Counted from the stretch's first letter, positions 53,650 through 63,752 are shown. The stretch is DNA of 64,000 bases from Actinomycetota bacterium (GCA_012514635.1 JAAYZX010000006.1:1-64000); one strand, 5' to 3'. Program-made: numbers and translations. Notes: a model not told the origin generated them from the letters alone.

Positions 53650-54158
53650 GTGACTCCTCCTTCATCCACAAGCTTCCACAAACGCAGGGCCAGAGTCGTA
53701 GATCTCACGATATCGTTCCTGCGCCAGGGAGTTCCTCCCTGCACAGAGCATGCCAGCCACTCTTCCGTTGACATCCAGCGCCAATCCACAGCCTCCGCTG
53801 GGTCGAGTATGGGTGAGATTTCCGCGGTGCCCGGCACGCGACAAGCCATGGTCACCGCCAACAGCCTCTCGCCTTTGTGGATTGTGAGATATGCGTGGCA
53901 AGGACCGGCCGTCTCCACCTCCAGCGCCAATTCCTCCCTCATCTCCCGCACGAGAGCGCCTTCCAGCGTCTCATCGCCCTCCAGCCTGCCGCCCGGCGGC
54001 GCCCAAACGCCGCCGGGCGGAGCCTCCCCTCCCATGTAGGCCGAGACCAGCTCGTCGGGCACACGTACCAACAACCACCGGCACCCGCGCTCGATAAGTG
54101 CCACCGCCGCCAGGCGCACGTACGGCGAACCGCTGTTGAGCACGCGTTGCACGTTCAC
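53646..54158 (-). CDS. NUDIX hydrolase
   Basis: GGRLEGDETLEGALVREMREELALEV Nudix box. Confidence 0.9.
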   Translation of the reverse strand: MNVQRVLNSGSPYVRLAAVALIERGCRWLLVRVPDELVSAYMGGEAPPGGVWAPPGGRLEGDETLEGALVREMREELALEVETAGPCHAYLTIHKGERLLAVTMACRVPGTAEISPILDPAEAVDWRWMSTEEWLACSVQGGTPWRRNDIVRSTTLALRLWKLVDEGGVT

Positions 54159-54712
54159 CAGCCCTTATACCTCTCACTTTTGTGACGATACTCTATCGGC
54201 TCGATGCCTACCGCACGCACCAGATACGCAATCCGCGCCGAAGCCTCGAACGCACTGGTCCACTGATACGCCTCCTCCAGCATATGCCCCGTAGCGAACA
54301 ATCCGTGTCCGCGAAGCATGCACAGCTTATAACGCGTGAGGGCGGCACTCAGCAACTCCGCCATTTCCTTCGACCCGATGGTCTTTTCGGCCGCCACCAC
54401 CGGCACACGGTGAAGAAGATAGGAGCCCTCCGAGTCCACCGGAACAATCTCGTCCTGCTCCAGTGAAAGCACGATCCCGTAGGGTGGGTGGGTATGCAAA
54501 ACGGCCTGAGCCGACGTGGCAGCGTAGATCGCCCGGTGGACCACAATCTCGCTTGAGGCCAGCGCAATTCCCGAATCGTCTCGAAACAGACCGGTCTCGA
54601 CCAAGTCGCCTGGGCGCAGACGACCAAGCATGGACCCCCGCCGTGTGATGACTAAGCGATCACCTATTCGTACCGACATGTTGCCGGCATGAGAGCTAAC
54701 CAGTCCGGCCAC
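54155..54712 (-). CDS. class II aldolase/adducin-family protein
   Basis: GNMSVRIGDRLVITRRGSMLGRL, VLHTHPPYGIVLS, LRGHGLFATG. Confidence 0.9.
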   Translation of the reverse strand: MAGLVSSHAGNMSVRIGDRLVITRRGSMLGRLRPGDLVETGLFRDDSGIALASSEIVVHRAIYAATSAQAVLHTHPPYGIVLSLEQDEIVPVDSEGSYLLHRVPVVAAEKTIGSKEMAELLSAALTRYKLCMLRGHGLFATGHMLEEAYQWTSAFEASARIAYLVRAVGIEPIEYRHKSERYKGW

Positions 54713-54734
54713 AAAACAATCTCGACCTATCTGT

Positions 54735-56720
54735 TCAAATTGCTCGTAGATGTCGCCTCCTCTTTCTACCCGAACCAGGAGTGGGATCCGATGTGCCTCT
54801 CTTCGGCGTCTCGGCGTCCGTCACCCCCGACGCAGTGCCATCATCGGTAGGCGACCCGTGCAATAGACGTCGCGCCGACTCCGTCAATCCCAGAGCGTCT
54901 ATCTTGGCCGTAGACGGACGACCCTCGGTGTCCCAGTCACGTGCACGGTAATACTCGTCGAGCATGGGCTCCAAATCCACCACGCGGCCGGCCGAAGGGC
55001 CCGTCTCCACAGGCTCGTTCAGCAACCGGGAGGGAAGCCTGTCATCCGCTCGTCCAAATCCTGCGGCCACATTCCACAGTCGCTCCAGGTTCCACACACG
55101 TTCACCGGCAAGAAGCACGTCCTGGATACTGATCTCGGTGCCCCACACCGCAGACAGAAGGCGCGCCATCACTTCCTCGCCGAAGCCGAACCCCGCAAAC
55201 TTGCACACGCCTACAGAGTCGAACACGGCCGCCATGTGTTGAAGGCCGATCAGAAGACCACCTTTGCCGCGGGTGGCGTAGCGATCCACCAGCTTTGGTA
55301 TGCCCAGGATTTCGGGACCCAGCATGTTGCCACGCAGGTGGCACGCACCGCGATTTGACGTTGCGTATCCCAGCCCCTGCCCCACCATGCCACGCGGATC
55401 GTAAGCAGGCATTTCGAGCTTCTTCACCTGCATAGCCAGTTCCGGGTAACCCCACTCTTCGGCAAAGCGGGCAGATCCCTGCGCCAAATCGGCTCCAAAT
55501 CCCTCCATTCGGCCCATCTGTCCGAGTAAATCCAACAGACGCGCGCCGTCTCCAAAGGAGATGGCGCGCCCCAGAATCCCCTTCTCCGACATCTCCATGG
55601 CGCAGGCCACAGTGGCGCCCGCCGATATGGTGTCCAGCCCTAACTCGTCGCAGAGACTATTGGCCTGCTGAATAACCGCAAGATCATCGATACCGCAATC
55701 GGGACCGAAGGCCCACACGGTCTCGTATTCGGGACCTGACGACGCAGCCAGGCCTACACCCACCCGGCCCATGCAGCGCACCCGGCACCCGAAACATCCA
55801 CTCCGTCTCTCTACCATATGCTCGCGCAGAGCCTCGCCCGAGACCGCCTCCGCCCCATCCCAGTGAGAGTCCTGAAAGTTGCGAACCGGGAGAGCGCCCG
55901 CCTGATTGACCAATTTCACAAAAACGGCCGTCCCGAACAGAGGCAGAGCCCGCATCAGCACCGGGTTGGACTCCATCAGCTTGCGAGCTTCGTACGTGAT
56001 GAAAGAAAAATCTTCGGGATTTGCGGGGTTCAGGTCAACATCTCCGGCAACGGCCACAGCCAATACGCGCTTGGCCGCAAGTGCCGCTCCCAAACCACCA
56101 CGCCCCAAATTGTGATGGTCGTCGGTGCGTATCGAGCCAAGGAGAGAGCCATTCCGACCCGCCACTCCCGGAAACAGAAAGCTGAACTGCGGGCCTAATC
56201 GCGCCCGCAGGCCGGCTTTGAGCCTGGAGGCCGTCAAATCCACATCCTCAGGGTCCACTTCCGGCCATAAGGACCGGAGCGCCACCATGCGCATATTGGG
56301 AACCTCGGCTACGCCGGCGGCTTTGCGACCATCCACAACCACAACGCTCCATTGGGCCGCGCGCCCCGTGAGAACCACCGCGTCCACTCCCGCCCGACGC
56401 AACCGGACCCCAAATCGGCCGCCCCCATTGCCATCGAATATGGTCCCCGTCAGGGGAGAGATTCCCACTGCCGCAAAACGCCCTGAGCTCGGAGCCGTGG
56501 TGCCGGTCAGCGGACCGGCCGCCAACACGAAGGGTTGACGTGTATCCAAAGGGGGAAGTTGGGGAGAGCCATGCTCAGCAACCAGTTGAACACCCAAGCC
56601 CCGGCCGCCTAGGAAACGGATCCGCGACTCATTGAGCCCCGCCGTAAACGCTCTCTGCTGCTCGAGATCTATGAACAGACAAACGGCCGACAAACCGTCA
56701 TTGGAGCAATCTGGTGCCAA
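54735..56720 (-). CDS. aldehyde ferredoxin oxidoreductase family protein
   Basis: FLGGRGLGVQLV, GPLTGTTAPSSGRFAAVG, CFGCRVRC, NRGACHLRG. Confidence 0.9.
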   Translation of the reverse strand: MAPDCSNDGLSAVCLFIDLEQQRAFTAGLNESRIRFLGGRGLGVQLVAEHGSPQLPPLDTRQPFVLAAGPLTGTTAPSSGRFAAVGISPLTGTIFDGNGGGRFGVRLRRAGVDAVVLTGRAAQWSVVVVDGRKAAGVAEVPNMRMVALRSLWPEVDPEDVDLTASRLKAGLRARLGPQFSFLFPGVAGRNGSLLGSIRTDDHHNLGRGGLGAALAAKRVLAVAVAGDVDLNPANPEDFSFITYEARKLMESNPVLMRALPLFGTAVFVKLVNQAGALPVRNFQDSHWDGAEAVSGEALREHMVERRSGCFGCRVRCMGRVGVGLAASSGPEYETVWAFGPDCGIDDLAVIQQANSLCDELGLDTISAGATVACAMEMSEKGILGRAISFGDGARLLDLLGQMGRMEGFGADLAQGSARFAEEWGYPELAMQVKKLEMPAYDPRGMVGQGLGYATSNRGACHLRGNMLGPEILGIPKLVDRYATRGKGGLLIGLQHMAAVFDSVGVCKFAGFGFGEEVMARLLSAVWGTEISIQDVLLAGERVWNLERLWNVAAGFGRADDRLPSRLLNEPVETGPSAGRVVDLEPMLDEYYRARDWDTEGRPSTAKIDALGLTESARRLLHGSPTDDGTASGVTDAETPKRGTSDPTPGSGRKRRRHLRAI

Positions 56721-56870
56721 TTGGCCCTCCGGATAAGATTGTAAGCAAATAGTAACAGAGCGTTACCCCAGCAGGCCTGCTGGGAAAATTCTGATACTTT
56801 ACAGGGAAGCACAATCCCGTGGAGACGTAACGGCATAGGACAACGCTGCAAGGGAGATGGGCACGAAACC

Positions 56871-57689
56871 ATGGCACCTGAACGAGGCATCAAGTGCGTT
56901 GAATGCGGTGCGCGAAACCGCCAGGATCGACTTTTCTGCTCCGTATGTGGTGCGTATCTGGGAGGCGGAGAGGGCGGGTCTCCGGTGGGAGCCAATGCCA
57001 AACATGGAGCCATTGCGCCGTATGCCGGAAAACGGCGGAGCAACCACGTCTTGGGTGTACTGCTGCTTATCCTGTTCCTGATCGCCGTCGCTTTTGCCGC
57101 ACTCCTGATTCACAGAGAGTACAAGGACCTGCAGGCCACTGGAACCAGTAGCGCCACCCTCCCTACCACCTCGTCCACTATGCCCACCACCACATCAGCG
57201 GCAGGCACGAGCACCACCAGCACAACGACAGGCGAAGAGATACGCATATTCCCAAGCGGTGCAAAAGCCTCCTCGTCTCTGCCGTCTACAAATGAGTTCA
57301 GCTACGGCCCCGCAAACTTGAGTGACAACGACCTCGCAACCGCCTGGAACGAAGGAGCCTCCGGCGACGGAGTGGGTGAATGGCTCAGTTTTTCCTTCAA
57401 CCAGCCCCTATACCTCAGCCGCATCGACATTGCCAACGGATACCAACGCGACCATAAGCGTTTTGTGGGCAACGGACGCGTGCGCGCTCTGCAGATAGAG
57501 TACTCGAACGGCGCCACGCAGGAGGTACAGCTCTACGATGACATGGGATACCAGCAGATTGAGCCGGTGGTGTCTCGCGAAGAGGGTATCTCATCCATAC
57601 GCCTCACCATTATCTCCGTATATCCCGGCGGCTCCTGGGACGATGCCGCCCTCTCCGAAATTCGTTTTATGGGGACGCGGTGGCAATAA
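56871..57689 (+). CDS. zinc-ribbon, single-TM, Thr/Ser-rich linker, discoidin/NADase-type glycan-binding domain protein
   Basis: IKCVECGARNRQDRLFCSVCGAYL; TM VLLLILFLIAVAFAAL; C-term LSDNDLATAWNEGASGDGVGEWLSFSF. Confidence 0.7.
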   Translation: MAPERGIKCVECGARNRQDRLFCSVCGAYLGGGEGGSPVGANAKHGAIAPYAGKRRSNHVLGVLLLILFLIAVAFAALLIHREYKDLQATGTSSATLPTTSSTMPTTTSAAGTSTTSTTTGEEIRIFPSGAKASSSLPSTNEFSYGPANLSDNDLATAWNEGASGDGVGEWLSFSFNQPLYLSRIDIANGYQRDHKRFVGNGRVRALQIEYSNGATQEVQLYDDMGYQQIEPVVSREEGISSIRLTIISVYPGGSWDDAALSEIRFMGTRWQ

Positions 57690-57756
57690 TTTTGCGTCTT
57701 GACGCTCCTGCTGAGCCGCCTACCGCGGCCGCATACAAGCACTGTATCCGCGAACA

Positions 57757-59001
57757 TCATCTGCGGCCGGCCGTCAAGCCGCGCTTCACCGCCTCCCGGC
57801 CGTACTTCTCGCGAATAGCGTCCAGCTTGAGGTCCAATTCCCTAAGGAGAGGGATCCGTTGGTCAAACAAGTCGTCCTGCCAAGCACGGGGGGTTAGATT
57901 ACCCACCCCCACCCCCAGCAAACGAACGCGATAACGGCGGGTGCGTCCCCGTCTGAACAGGGAGATCACTTCCTGAAAGAAGACTTCATCGACATCCCGC
58001 GGCTGCGTCAGAGTCCGTGAGCAGGTATGGGTCACGAAATCCGCATACCTGATCTTCACCGTAACCGTGCGGGCTTCCAGGTGCCGGCGGCGCAGCCGCC
58101 GGCACACATCTTCAGTGAGCGCAATGAGGGTGGATTCCAGCACTTCCGGATCACCGACATCGTCTGGGAAGGTGGTCTCTCGAGAAATAGATTTCACCAT
58201 CTCCCGCGACTCTACTCGGCGATGATCTTCACCACGAGCCGCATGCGCCAATGTACAGCCCCATTCCCCAAACGATAGTCTCAGGAGACGTTCCGGCACC
58301 CGAGCCAGATCACCCACCGTCCTGACACCCCGATCTCGTAACTTCCTGAGGAGAGCCGGCCCCACTCCCGGCAGGCGCTCCACCGGCAAAGACGCCAGAA
58401 AAGCCGCCTCTGTGCCGTGGGGCACAACGGTGAACCCATGCGGCTTTTCCATATCCGACGCCACCTTAGCTACCAGCTTGTTGCCGGCAAGACCCACGGA
58501 GATACTCAGCGCCAGTTCTTCCTGCACACGCTGCTGTATAGCCCGAGCGGTATGCGTCACAGGACCAAATAAGCGCTCTGTACCGGTAAGGTCCACGTAA
58601 GCCTCATCCAGACTCACCTGTTCCACCAGCGGCGAGTATTCTCCCAGAATATTCATGAGCCTACGTGAATAATCTCTGTATAGGCGGTGATTACCGGCCA
58701 CGAACACCCCATGCGGGCAAAGACGATGCGCCGTGACAAGCGGCATGGCCGAATGAACCCCGTAGCGCCGAGCGATATAGTTGGCGGTGGCCACCACCCC
58801 CCGCTTCCCCCCGCCCACAATGACCGGTTTGCCCCGCAGAGTAGGATCCAAGTTCTCCTCTACAGCTGCAAAAAAGGCGTCCAAATCCAAGTGGGCCACC
58901 ACTCGGCGCATGATGCGTGGCTGCAAAGAGGCATCACGTGACCCCGCAAAGGACTCTGCACCACTATTCGACACTGAGGCTGTCTGAGGCTTTACCTCCA
59001 C
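57757..59001 (-). CDS. dinB: DNA polymerase IV
   Basis: VAHLDLDAFFAAVEENLDPTLRGKPVIVGG, YSPLVEQVSLDEAYVDLT. Confidence 0.95.
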   Translation of the reverse strand: MEVKPQTASVSNSGAESFAGSRDASLQPRIMRRVVAHLDLDAFFAAVEENLDPTLRGKPVIVGGGKRGVVATANYIARRYGVHSAMPLVTAHRLCPHGVFVAGNHRLYRDYSRRLMNILGEYSPLVEQVSLDEAYVDLTGTERLFGPVTHTARAIQQRVQEELALSISVGLAGNKLVAKVASDMEKPHGFTVVPHGTEAAFLASLPVERLPGVGPALLRKLRDRGVRTVGDLARVPERLLRLSFGEWGCTLAHAARGEDHRRVESREMVKSISRETTFPDDVGDPEVLESTLIALTEDVCRRLRRRHLEARTVTVKIRYADFVTHTCSRTLTQPRDVDEVFFQEVISLFRRGRTRRYRVRLLGVGVGNLTPRAWQDDLFDQRIPLLRELDLKLDAIREKYGREAVKRGLTAGRR

Positions 59002-59010
59002 AGCTCAAGT

Positions 59011-59034
59011 GTATACGAACAAATGTTCGTATAC
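59011..59034. promoter_or_regulatory. LexA/SOS box upstream of dinB
   Basis: GTATACGAAC-AAAT-GTTCGTATAC perfect palindrome containing CGAACN4GTTCG. Confidence 0.8.
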
Positions 59035-59054
59035 AAGCCCCCCGCCGGCCCCCG

Positions 59055-60533
59055 TCAATCACCCAGAATTCCCACCCGCCGGTTGAAATCCACGATCAAC
59101 TCATCTATACGCGGCACGAGTTCCTGAATATCAGTCCAGTAGTGTCGGTTGTACCACTGCGCACGACACTCCTCCTCGCTCTTGCCTTGCTGCTCCACCC
59201 ATATGAAATACTTGAGATTGTGCACCCTGTGTCGCTCCGGGTAGGTCAGCTCCAGCAGGCCGTCTCCGGTCTGACCCAATAGCCACCGATGAAAGTCCAC
59301 TGCAGCCTGCCGGTCCGAGTACGGCCCTTCTGTCACCGTCATCTCCTCGAGACGACTTCCGTACAGCCACATAGAATCCGTCAGCACGGTCACCAGGACA
59401 TCGTTATGGTCTAACTCAAAATAGCGGGCCACCTTAACCGCCGACAGAAGATTGGCGATCCCCGAGAAGCCCACGAGGCCCAGGTTTTCAACGGTGGAAG
59501 AAGGCACACCCTGCTCCGTTAAGTACGCCCTTCCTGCAGGTTCGTTGAACAGCCGTCCCAGTGCCGTAACCGCTCGATCGTCGATAGCCGTGATCACGTC
59601 AGTATTCTTGACGTTGTGAATCCAAGGTACGCTCCGATCACCGATCCCCTCGATGTGGTGTGTCCCGAATCCATTCTGAAGCATGGTAGGACACTGCAGG
59701 GCCTCAACCGCCGTCACCTTCGCCGCCGGGAACAGTTGCTTGAGATAGTCACCGGCGCCTACGGTCCCCGCCGATCCCGTGGCTGCGCAGAAGCCACGAA
59801 ACTCGTCCTTGGGCCCCATGACTTGACTCAACACGTCGCCAATGGCACCTCCCGTGACATAGTAGTGCCATAGGTAGTTGGCGAATTCGTCGAACTGATT
59901 GAAAACGACGTAATGGTCCCCTGCGCCACGCAACTCGGTGCACTGATCCAGCAATTGCTTGACGTTGGATTCGCTGCCGGGAATACGCAACACCTGACAG
60001 CCGAGGCGCTCCATAGCCTGGAAGCGCTCACGACTCATGCCATCCGGCACCACGGCCACAGCGTCGCACCCCAGAAGCATCGAGTCATAAGCACCACCCC
60101 GGCAGTAGTTTCCGGTAGAAGGCCACACCGCCTTCTGCCTACCCGGATCGAACTGTCCCGCAACCAGGCGCGGCACCAGACACGCAAACGCCGCTCCCAC
60201 CTTATGGGCACCGATGGGAAACCACTTCCCAACCATGGCAATTATGCGGGCGTCCACTCCCGTCAGGCTCGAAGGCAACTCGATGTAGTTGGGCTCTCCA
60301 AAGCCGCCGCCGCTCTCCACCGGTTCGTTGTGCCAAGTGATACGAAAGAGATTACGCGGATGCGGGTCGTGCAATCCGATGTGCCGAAGCTCTTCCTTGA
60401 TCTCGCCACGACACAGGCTGGGATCGCGCATCTCCGTAAAAGTGGGGATAACCACGTTGCGCGCACGAGCGTGTTGCACTGCGCGCTCTACGCCTGTCTG
60501 ATTGATGGTGAGATCGATGCTTCCCACGAGCAA
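59055..60533 (-). CDS. PLP-dependent cysteine synthase/threonine deaminase-like enzyme
   Basis: KWFPIGAHKVGAAFACL, STGNYCRGGAYDSMLLGC, GSAGTVGAGDYLKQ. Confidence 0.8.
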   Translation of the reverse strand: MLVGSIDLTINQTGVERAVQHARARNVVIPTFTEMRDPSLCRGEIKEELRHIGLHDPHPRNLFRITWHNEPVESGGGFGEPNYIELPSSLTGVDARIIAMVGKWFPIGAHKVGAAFACLVPRLVAGQFDPGRQKAVWPSTGNYCRGGAYDSMLLGCDAVAVVPDGMSRERFQAMERLGCQVLRIPGSESNVKQLLDQCTELRGAGDHYVVFNQFDEFANYLWHYYVTGGAIGDVLSQVMGPKDEFRGFCAATGSAGTVGAGDYLKQLFPAAKVTAVEALQCPTMLQNGFGTHHIEGIGDRSVPWIHNVKNTDVITAIDDRAVTALGRLFNEPAGRAYLTEQGVPSSTVENLGLVGFSGIANLLSAVKVARYFELDHNDVLVTVLTDSMWLYGSRLEEMTVTEGPYSDRQAAVDFHRWLLGQTGDGLLELTYPERHRVHNLKYFIWVEQQGKSEEECRAQWYNRHYWTDIQELVPRIDELIVDFNRRVGILGD

Positions 60534-60626
60534 CTCCTGAATAGACTGATGCGCCTGGCGCCTGTACGAGACACATGCGTCCCTTGCCGCAAATGCTTAC
60601 GGGCGAACGCTCCCTACGAGTGAATC

Positions 60627-61085
60627 TTACCAATTCTCCGAAGCGGTGCCGTCCTCCCGGCCGCCTCTCGGAGGGCCCTCGGCAACAGCGTCCACAACAC
60701 CTTCTCTTTCCTCCGCAACATCACCGAAATGTTGAGCAAACAGCCGACCCACCGCCTCCTGCGCATCATGCTCAAAGGCAGCGTACTTGACCAGCAACTC
60801 TCTAGCCCGCTCCGTCAGACACGAACCGCCGCCCGCATGTCCTCCTACGGTCCGCTCCAAGAGCTCGTATCCCAACTTGCCCTCAAGCGCCCTTACCATA
60901 CGCCATGCTTTGTTATACGACATCCTCAGATCAGCAGCTGCCTGCCGCAAAGACCCCGAACGCTCCACTCCTTCAAGAAGACGGCACGGGCCCTCACCGA
61001 AAGCCTTCCCGTCGCGATCCAACCACACTTTGAGCACAGGTCTGAGAGGAGGAAGCTGCGGATCCGGATGTGAGTCAGCGGCCAT
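60627..61085 (-). CDS. ModE-like winged-helix regulator (no MOP domain)
   Basis: LLEGVERSGSLRQAAADLRMSYNKAWRMVRALEGKLGYELLERTVGGHAGGGSCLTERAREL. Confidence 0.85.
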   Translation of the reverse strand: MAADSHPDPQLPPLRPVLKVWLDRDGKAFGEGPCRLLEGVERSGSLRQAAADLRMSYNKAWRMVRALEGKLGYELLERTVGGHAGGGSCLTERARELLVKYAAFEHDAQEAVGRLFAQHFGDVAEEREGVVDAVAEGPPRGGREDGTASENW

Positions 61086-61093
61086 CGATCCGT

Positions 61094-62512
61094 CTACCCT
61101 TCGATCTCACGAGCCAGGTCCTCATATCCGCGACGGCCCATGAGTGCGTATGTGGCCTTCTTGCCCAGCTCCACACCCGGCTGATTGAAGGCATCGATGT
61201 TGAACAGTTCGCCGGCCAACGCCGTGGCATACTCCAACATGAAGATCAACTCGCCCACGTGGTACGCGTCCACACGCGGCACGTCGATCCTCACCGAGGG
61301 GCGCCCTCTTCGTGCCAGCGCCCAAGCCGTCGCCTTCTGTTCTGCGTTGAGCAAAGATCCCAGATCAGCTCCTCCCAGATAAGCCAGCGAGTCCTTCTCG
61401 GCATGCAGGCGGGGTATTTCTGCCTCGCGATCGAAGCAACCAACCCGCAGGAAACATACTATTTTGTCATCGGGCCCTTCAGCGTAGAGCTGAATCTGTG
61501 AATGTTGATCCGTAGCACCCAGCGCCTTGATCGGGGTGGGGCCAATGTGCAGTTGGCGGCCACTCCGATCCACGGCCTTACCTAAGCTCTCCGCCCACAG
61601 TTGGCGGTACCAATCAGAGAGATCTCGTAGGCGCGCGGAGTACGGCATCATCACGCTGATATGCCGACCATGGTTCATGTATTCTAGGAACTGGATCAGG
61701 GCGTATGCGCCGGCGGGATTATCCGCGCCCGCTTCATTCCGGATACGCTCATCCATGGCCTGCGCCCCACTCAACAGGGACGATATATCCATACCGCACA
61801 AGGCCGCCGGAAGTAGGCCCACAGCGCACAGAACCGAGAACCTTCCCCCCACCCCGGGAGGAACATCGAACATGGTGATGTCCTCATCACGGCCTATCTC
61901 GCGAAGAACCCCTGTCTCTGGGTCGGTAGTGAAGATCAGATGTCGATGGAGGACATCCCCACCTGATCTCTGCAAACCCAACTTCTCCTGAAGCACTCCC
62001 CGCGCCATGAGGTAGGCGGCCGCCGTCTCCGCCGTGCTTCCGGACTTTGACACAACGTTGACCATGGTCCGTTCCCAGTTGAGCATACCGAATAGAGCGG
62101 ACGTCTGATCCGGATCCACATTGTCAAGCACAAACAATCGCGGTCTTCCTTCCCGAGCAGAAGCAGGAAGTGCGTTGTAATAGGGATGAAGAAGAGCGGT
62201 TCCCAAAGCACTGGTACCCAGGGCTGATCCACCGATCCCAAGCACCAACAGGTTGTCCAATTGTCCCCGCCACTGAGAGGCAAACTCTAAGTACGGAGAT
62301 GGATCCAGCCGCGGCAGGTCCATCCATGGCAGAGCACCCTCCGCCCGCCGCACTTCGATTGCCTGCTGAGCTTTGCGCACCGGCTCGCGGCCACCCGCGA
62401 ACTCAAAGGACGAGATACCCCCGTACCCTATGGCCTCCTCCAGCGCCAACCTCACGTCCAGCGATATCCCCACCGGCCGTGCCCCGTCCTCTACTGCTTC
62501 ATCCTTGGGCAT
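61094..62512 (-). CDS. pgi: glucose-6-phosphate isomerase
   Basis: LVLGIGGSALGTSAL, VVSKSGSTAETAA, NQPGVELGKKATYALMG. Confidence 0.9.
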   Translation of the reverse strand: MPKDEAVEDGARPVGISLDVRLALEEAIGYGGISSFEFAGGREPVRKAQQAIEVRRAEGALPWMDLPRLDPSPYLEFASQWRGQLDNLLVLGIGGSALGTSALGTALLHPYYNALPASAREGRPRLFVLDNVDPDQTSALFGMLNWERTMVNVVSKSGSTAETAAAYLMARGVLQEKLGLQRSGGDVLHRHLIFTTDPETGVLREIGRDEDITMFDVPPGVGGRFSVLCAVGLLPAALCGMDISSLLSGAQAMDERIRNEAGADNPAGAYALIQFLEYMNHGRHISVMMPYSARLRDLSDWYRQLWAESLGKAVDRSGRQLHIGPTPIKALGATDQHSQIQLYAEGPDDKIVCFLRVGCFDREAEIPRLHAEKDSLAYLGGADLGSLLNAEQKATAWALARRGRPSVRIDVPRVDAYHVGELIFMLEYATALAGELFNIDAFNQPGVELGKKATYALMGRRGYEDLAREIEG

Positions 62513-63752
62513 CGACCCGCCCTCCTTTGCCACCGGCCTTTTCCCACAGCCGCCAGATCTCGTCATCGTAGCGCGAAACGATAGCACCCCAATCAAAGCG
62601 GGCCACCCATGTCCGCTGCCAATCCAGAGACCATTCCCGCCCTCTGCGCACCGCAGCCCGCAGAGCCGGAATCAGATCTCCCTCTTCATACAACACTGCA
62701 TCTCGTGCCTCCGGGGGAATCAGTTCCGGGTAGCTGAGACGTCGAGGAAGCACAGGTCTACACCCACAGTATATGGCCTCCACAGCGGCCTGCCCAAAAA
62801 ACTCGTGCAGTGCGGCCGACACCACGATGTCCGCCTCCCACAGCAGGCGCGCATAGTCGGCGAAGGCCTCTACCTCTCCGAACTGCACCAACCTTCCCCC
62901 CAACACCTCGCGCAGCAATTGAAAGCCGGGCGGTGTGGGACCGTGGCTCTTTCCGGCCAGAGCCACACGAAAACGCAGGCCTTCCTTAGCTAAAGTCAGC
63001 AAAGCCTCGGCGATGTCTCCGGGTGCCTTATCGTATTCCCAGCGCTGGTTCCACAGGATCAAAGGCCCTTCGTCGGGTGCCGGACTACTCTCAACGGCCG
63101 GACGAAAGCTGTCAAAACGTCGCAGGTCGACGCCCAGAGGCAGGACCACGCTCTTGGTCGCAATGCTCTGGAGCAACCCCTCCGGTACACAATCGGGGAG
63201 CCGTTTCAGGAACGACGTGGCCGCCGTCATGAATTCGTCTCTGTGATATCGGCTGTTGAACGCAACACGGTCCGCGCTTAATGCCGTGGTCAAGTTCTTC
63301 CAAGCGTAGCCCAGATCTCGTCGTGCACCTTCAGGAAGAGGGTAGGTCAACTGATTCTCGTGGAAGTAAACGAGCGCCGGCCGGCGGCCTACGGGTGCGG
63401 CCGCCAGAGCGCGGTAAAGAGGAAGATCCAGCATGGAGCTCGCAAACAGGACGGCCGGAGCGGGTCCGTCCTCATCGGCGTCGGCATTGGCCAGGGGCAC
63501 GGCCCCACCATGCATTCGCCATGCCCAGTACCGCCCCGGAAGGGTGTGCAGGCGAAAATCGTGCACCGAGTGAGTAGCCAAGCCCTCCAGGAAGTACCGG
63601 TGCGACCCTCCAAAGAAGGGTTCCAGACCCCAGACCGACAAACCGAACCGCACACCTGCTGGGCCTGCACTACGTAGCCAGGGGAAGCGACCGGCCCAGG
63701 CATTCACGAACGCGCTAGAGAGTGGAGGACGCCTGTGCTTCTCCGGGTTCAA
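62499..63752 (-). CDS. DUF3524-containing glycosyltransferase, tRNA-queuosine alpha-mannosyltransferase (QTMAN)-like
   Basis: GLEPFFGGSHRYFLEGLATHSVHDFRLHTLPGRYWAWRMHGGA, YFHENQLTYPL. Confidence 0.8.
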   Translation of the reverse strand: MNPEKHRRPPLSSAFVNAWAGRFPWLRSAGPAGVRFGLSVWGLEPFFGGSHRYFLEGLATHSVHDFRLHTLPGRYWAWRMHGGAVPLANADADEDGPAPAVLFASSMLDLPLYRALAAAPVGRRPALVYFHENQLTYPLPEGARRDLGYAWKNLTTALSADRVAFNSRYHRDEFMTAATSFLKRLPDCVPEGLLQSIATKSVVLPLGVDLRRFDSFRPAVESSPAPDEGPLILWNQRWEYDKAPGDIAEALLTLAKEGLRFRVALAGKSHGPTPPGFQLLREVLGGRLVQFGEVEAFADYARLLWEADIVVSAALHEFFGQAAVEAIYCGCRPVLPRRLSYPELIPPEARDAVLYEEGDLIPALRAAVRRGREWSLDWQRTWVARFDWGAIVSRYDDEIWRLWEKAGGKGGRVDAQG

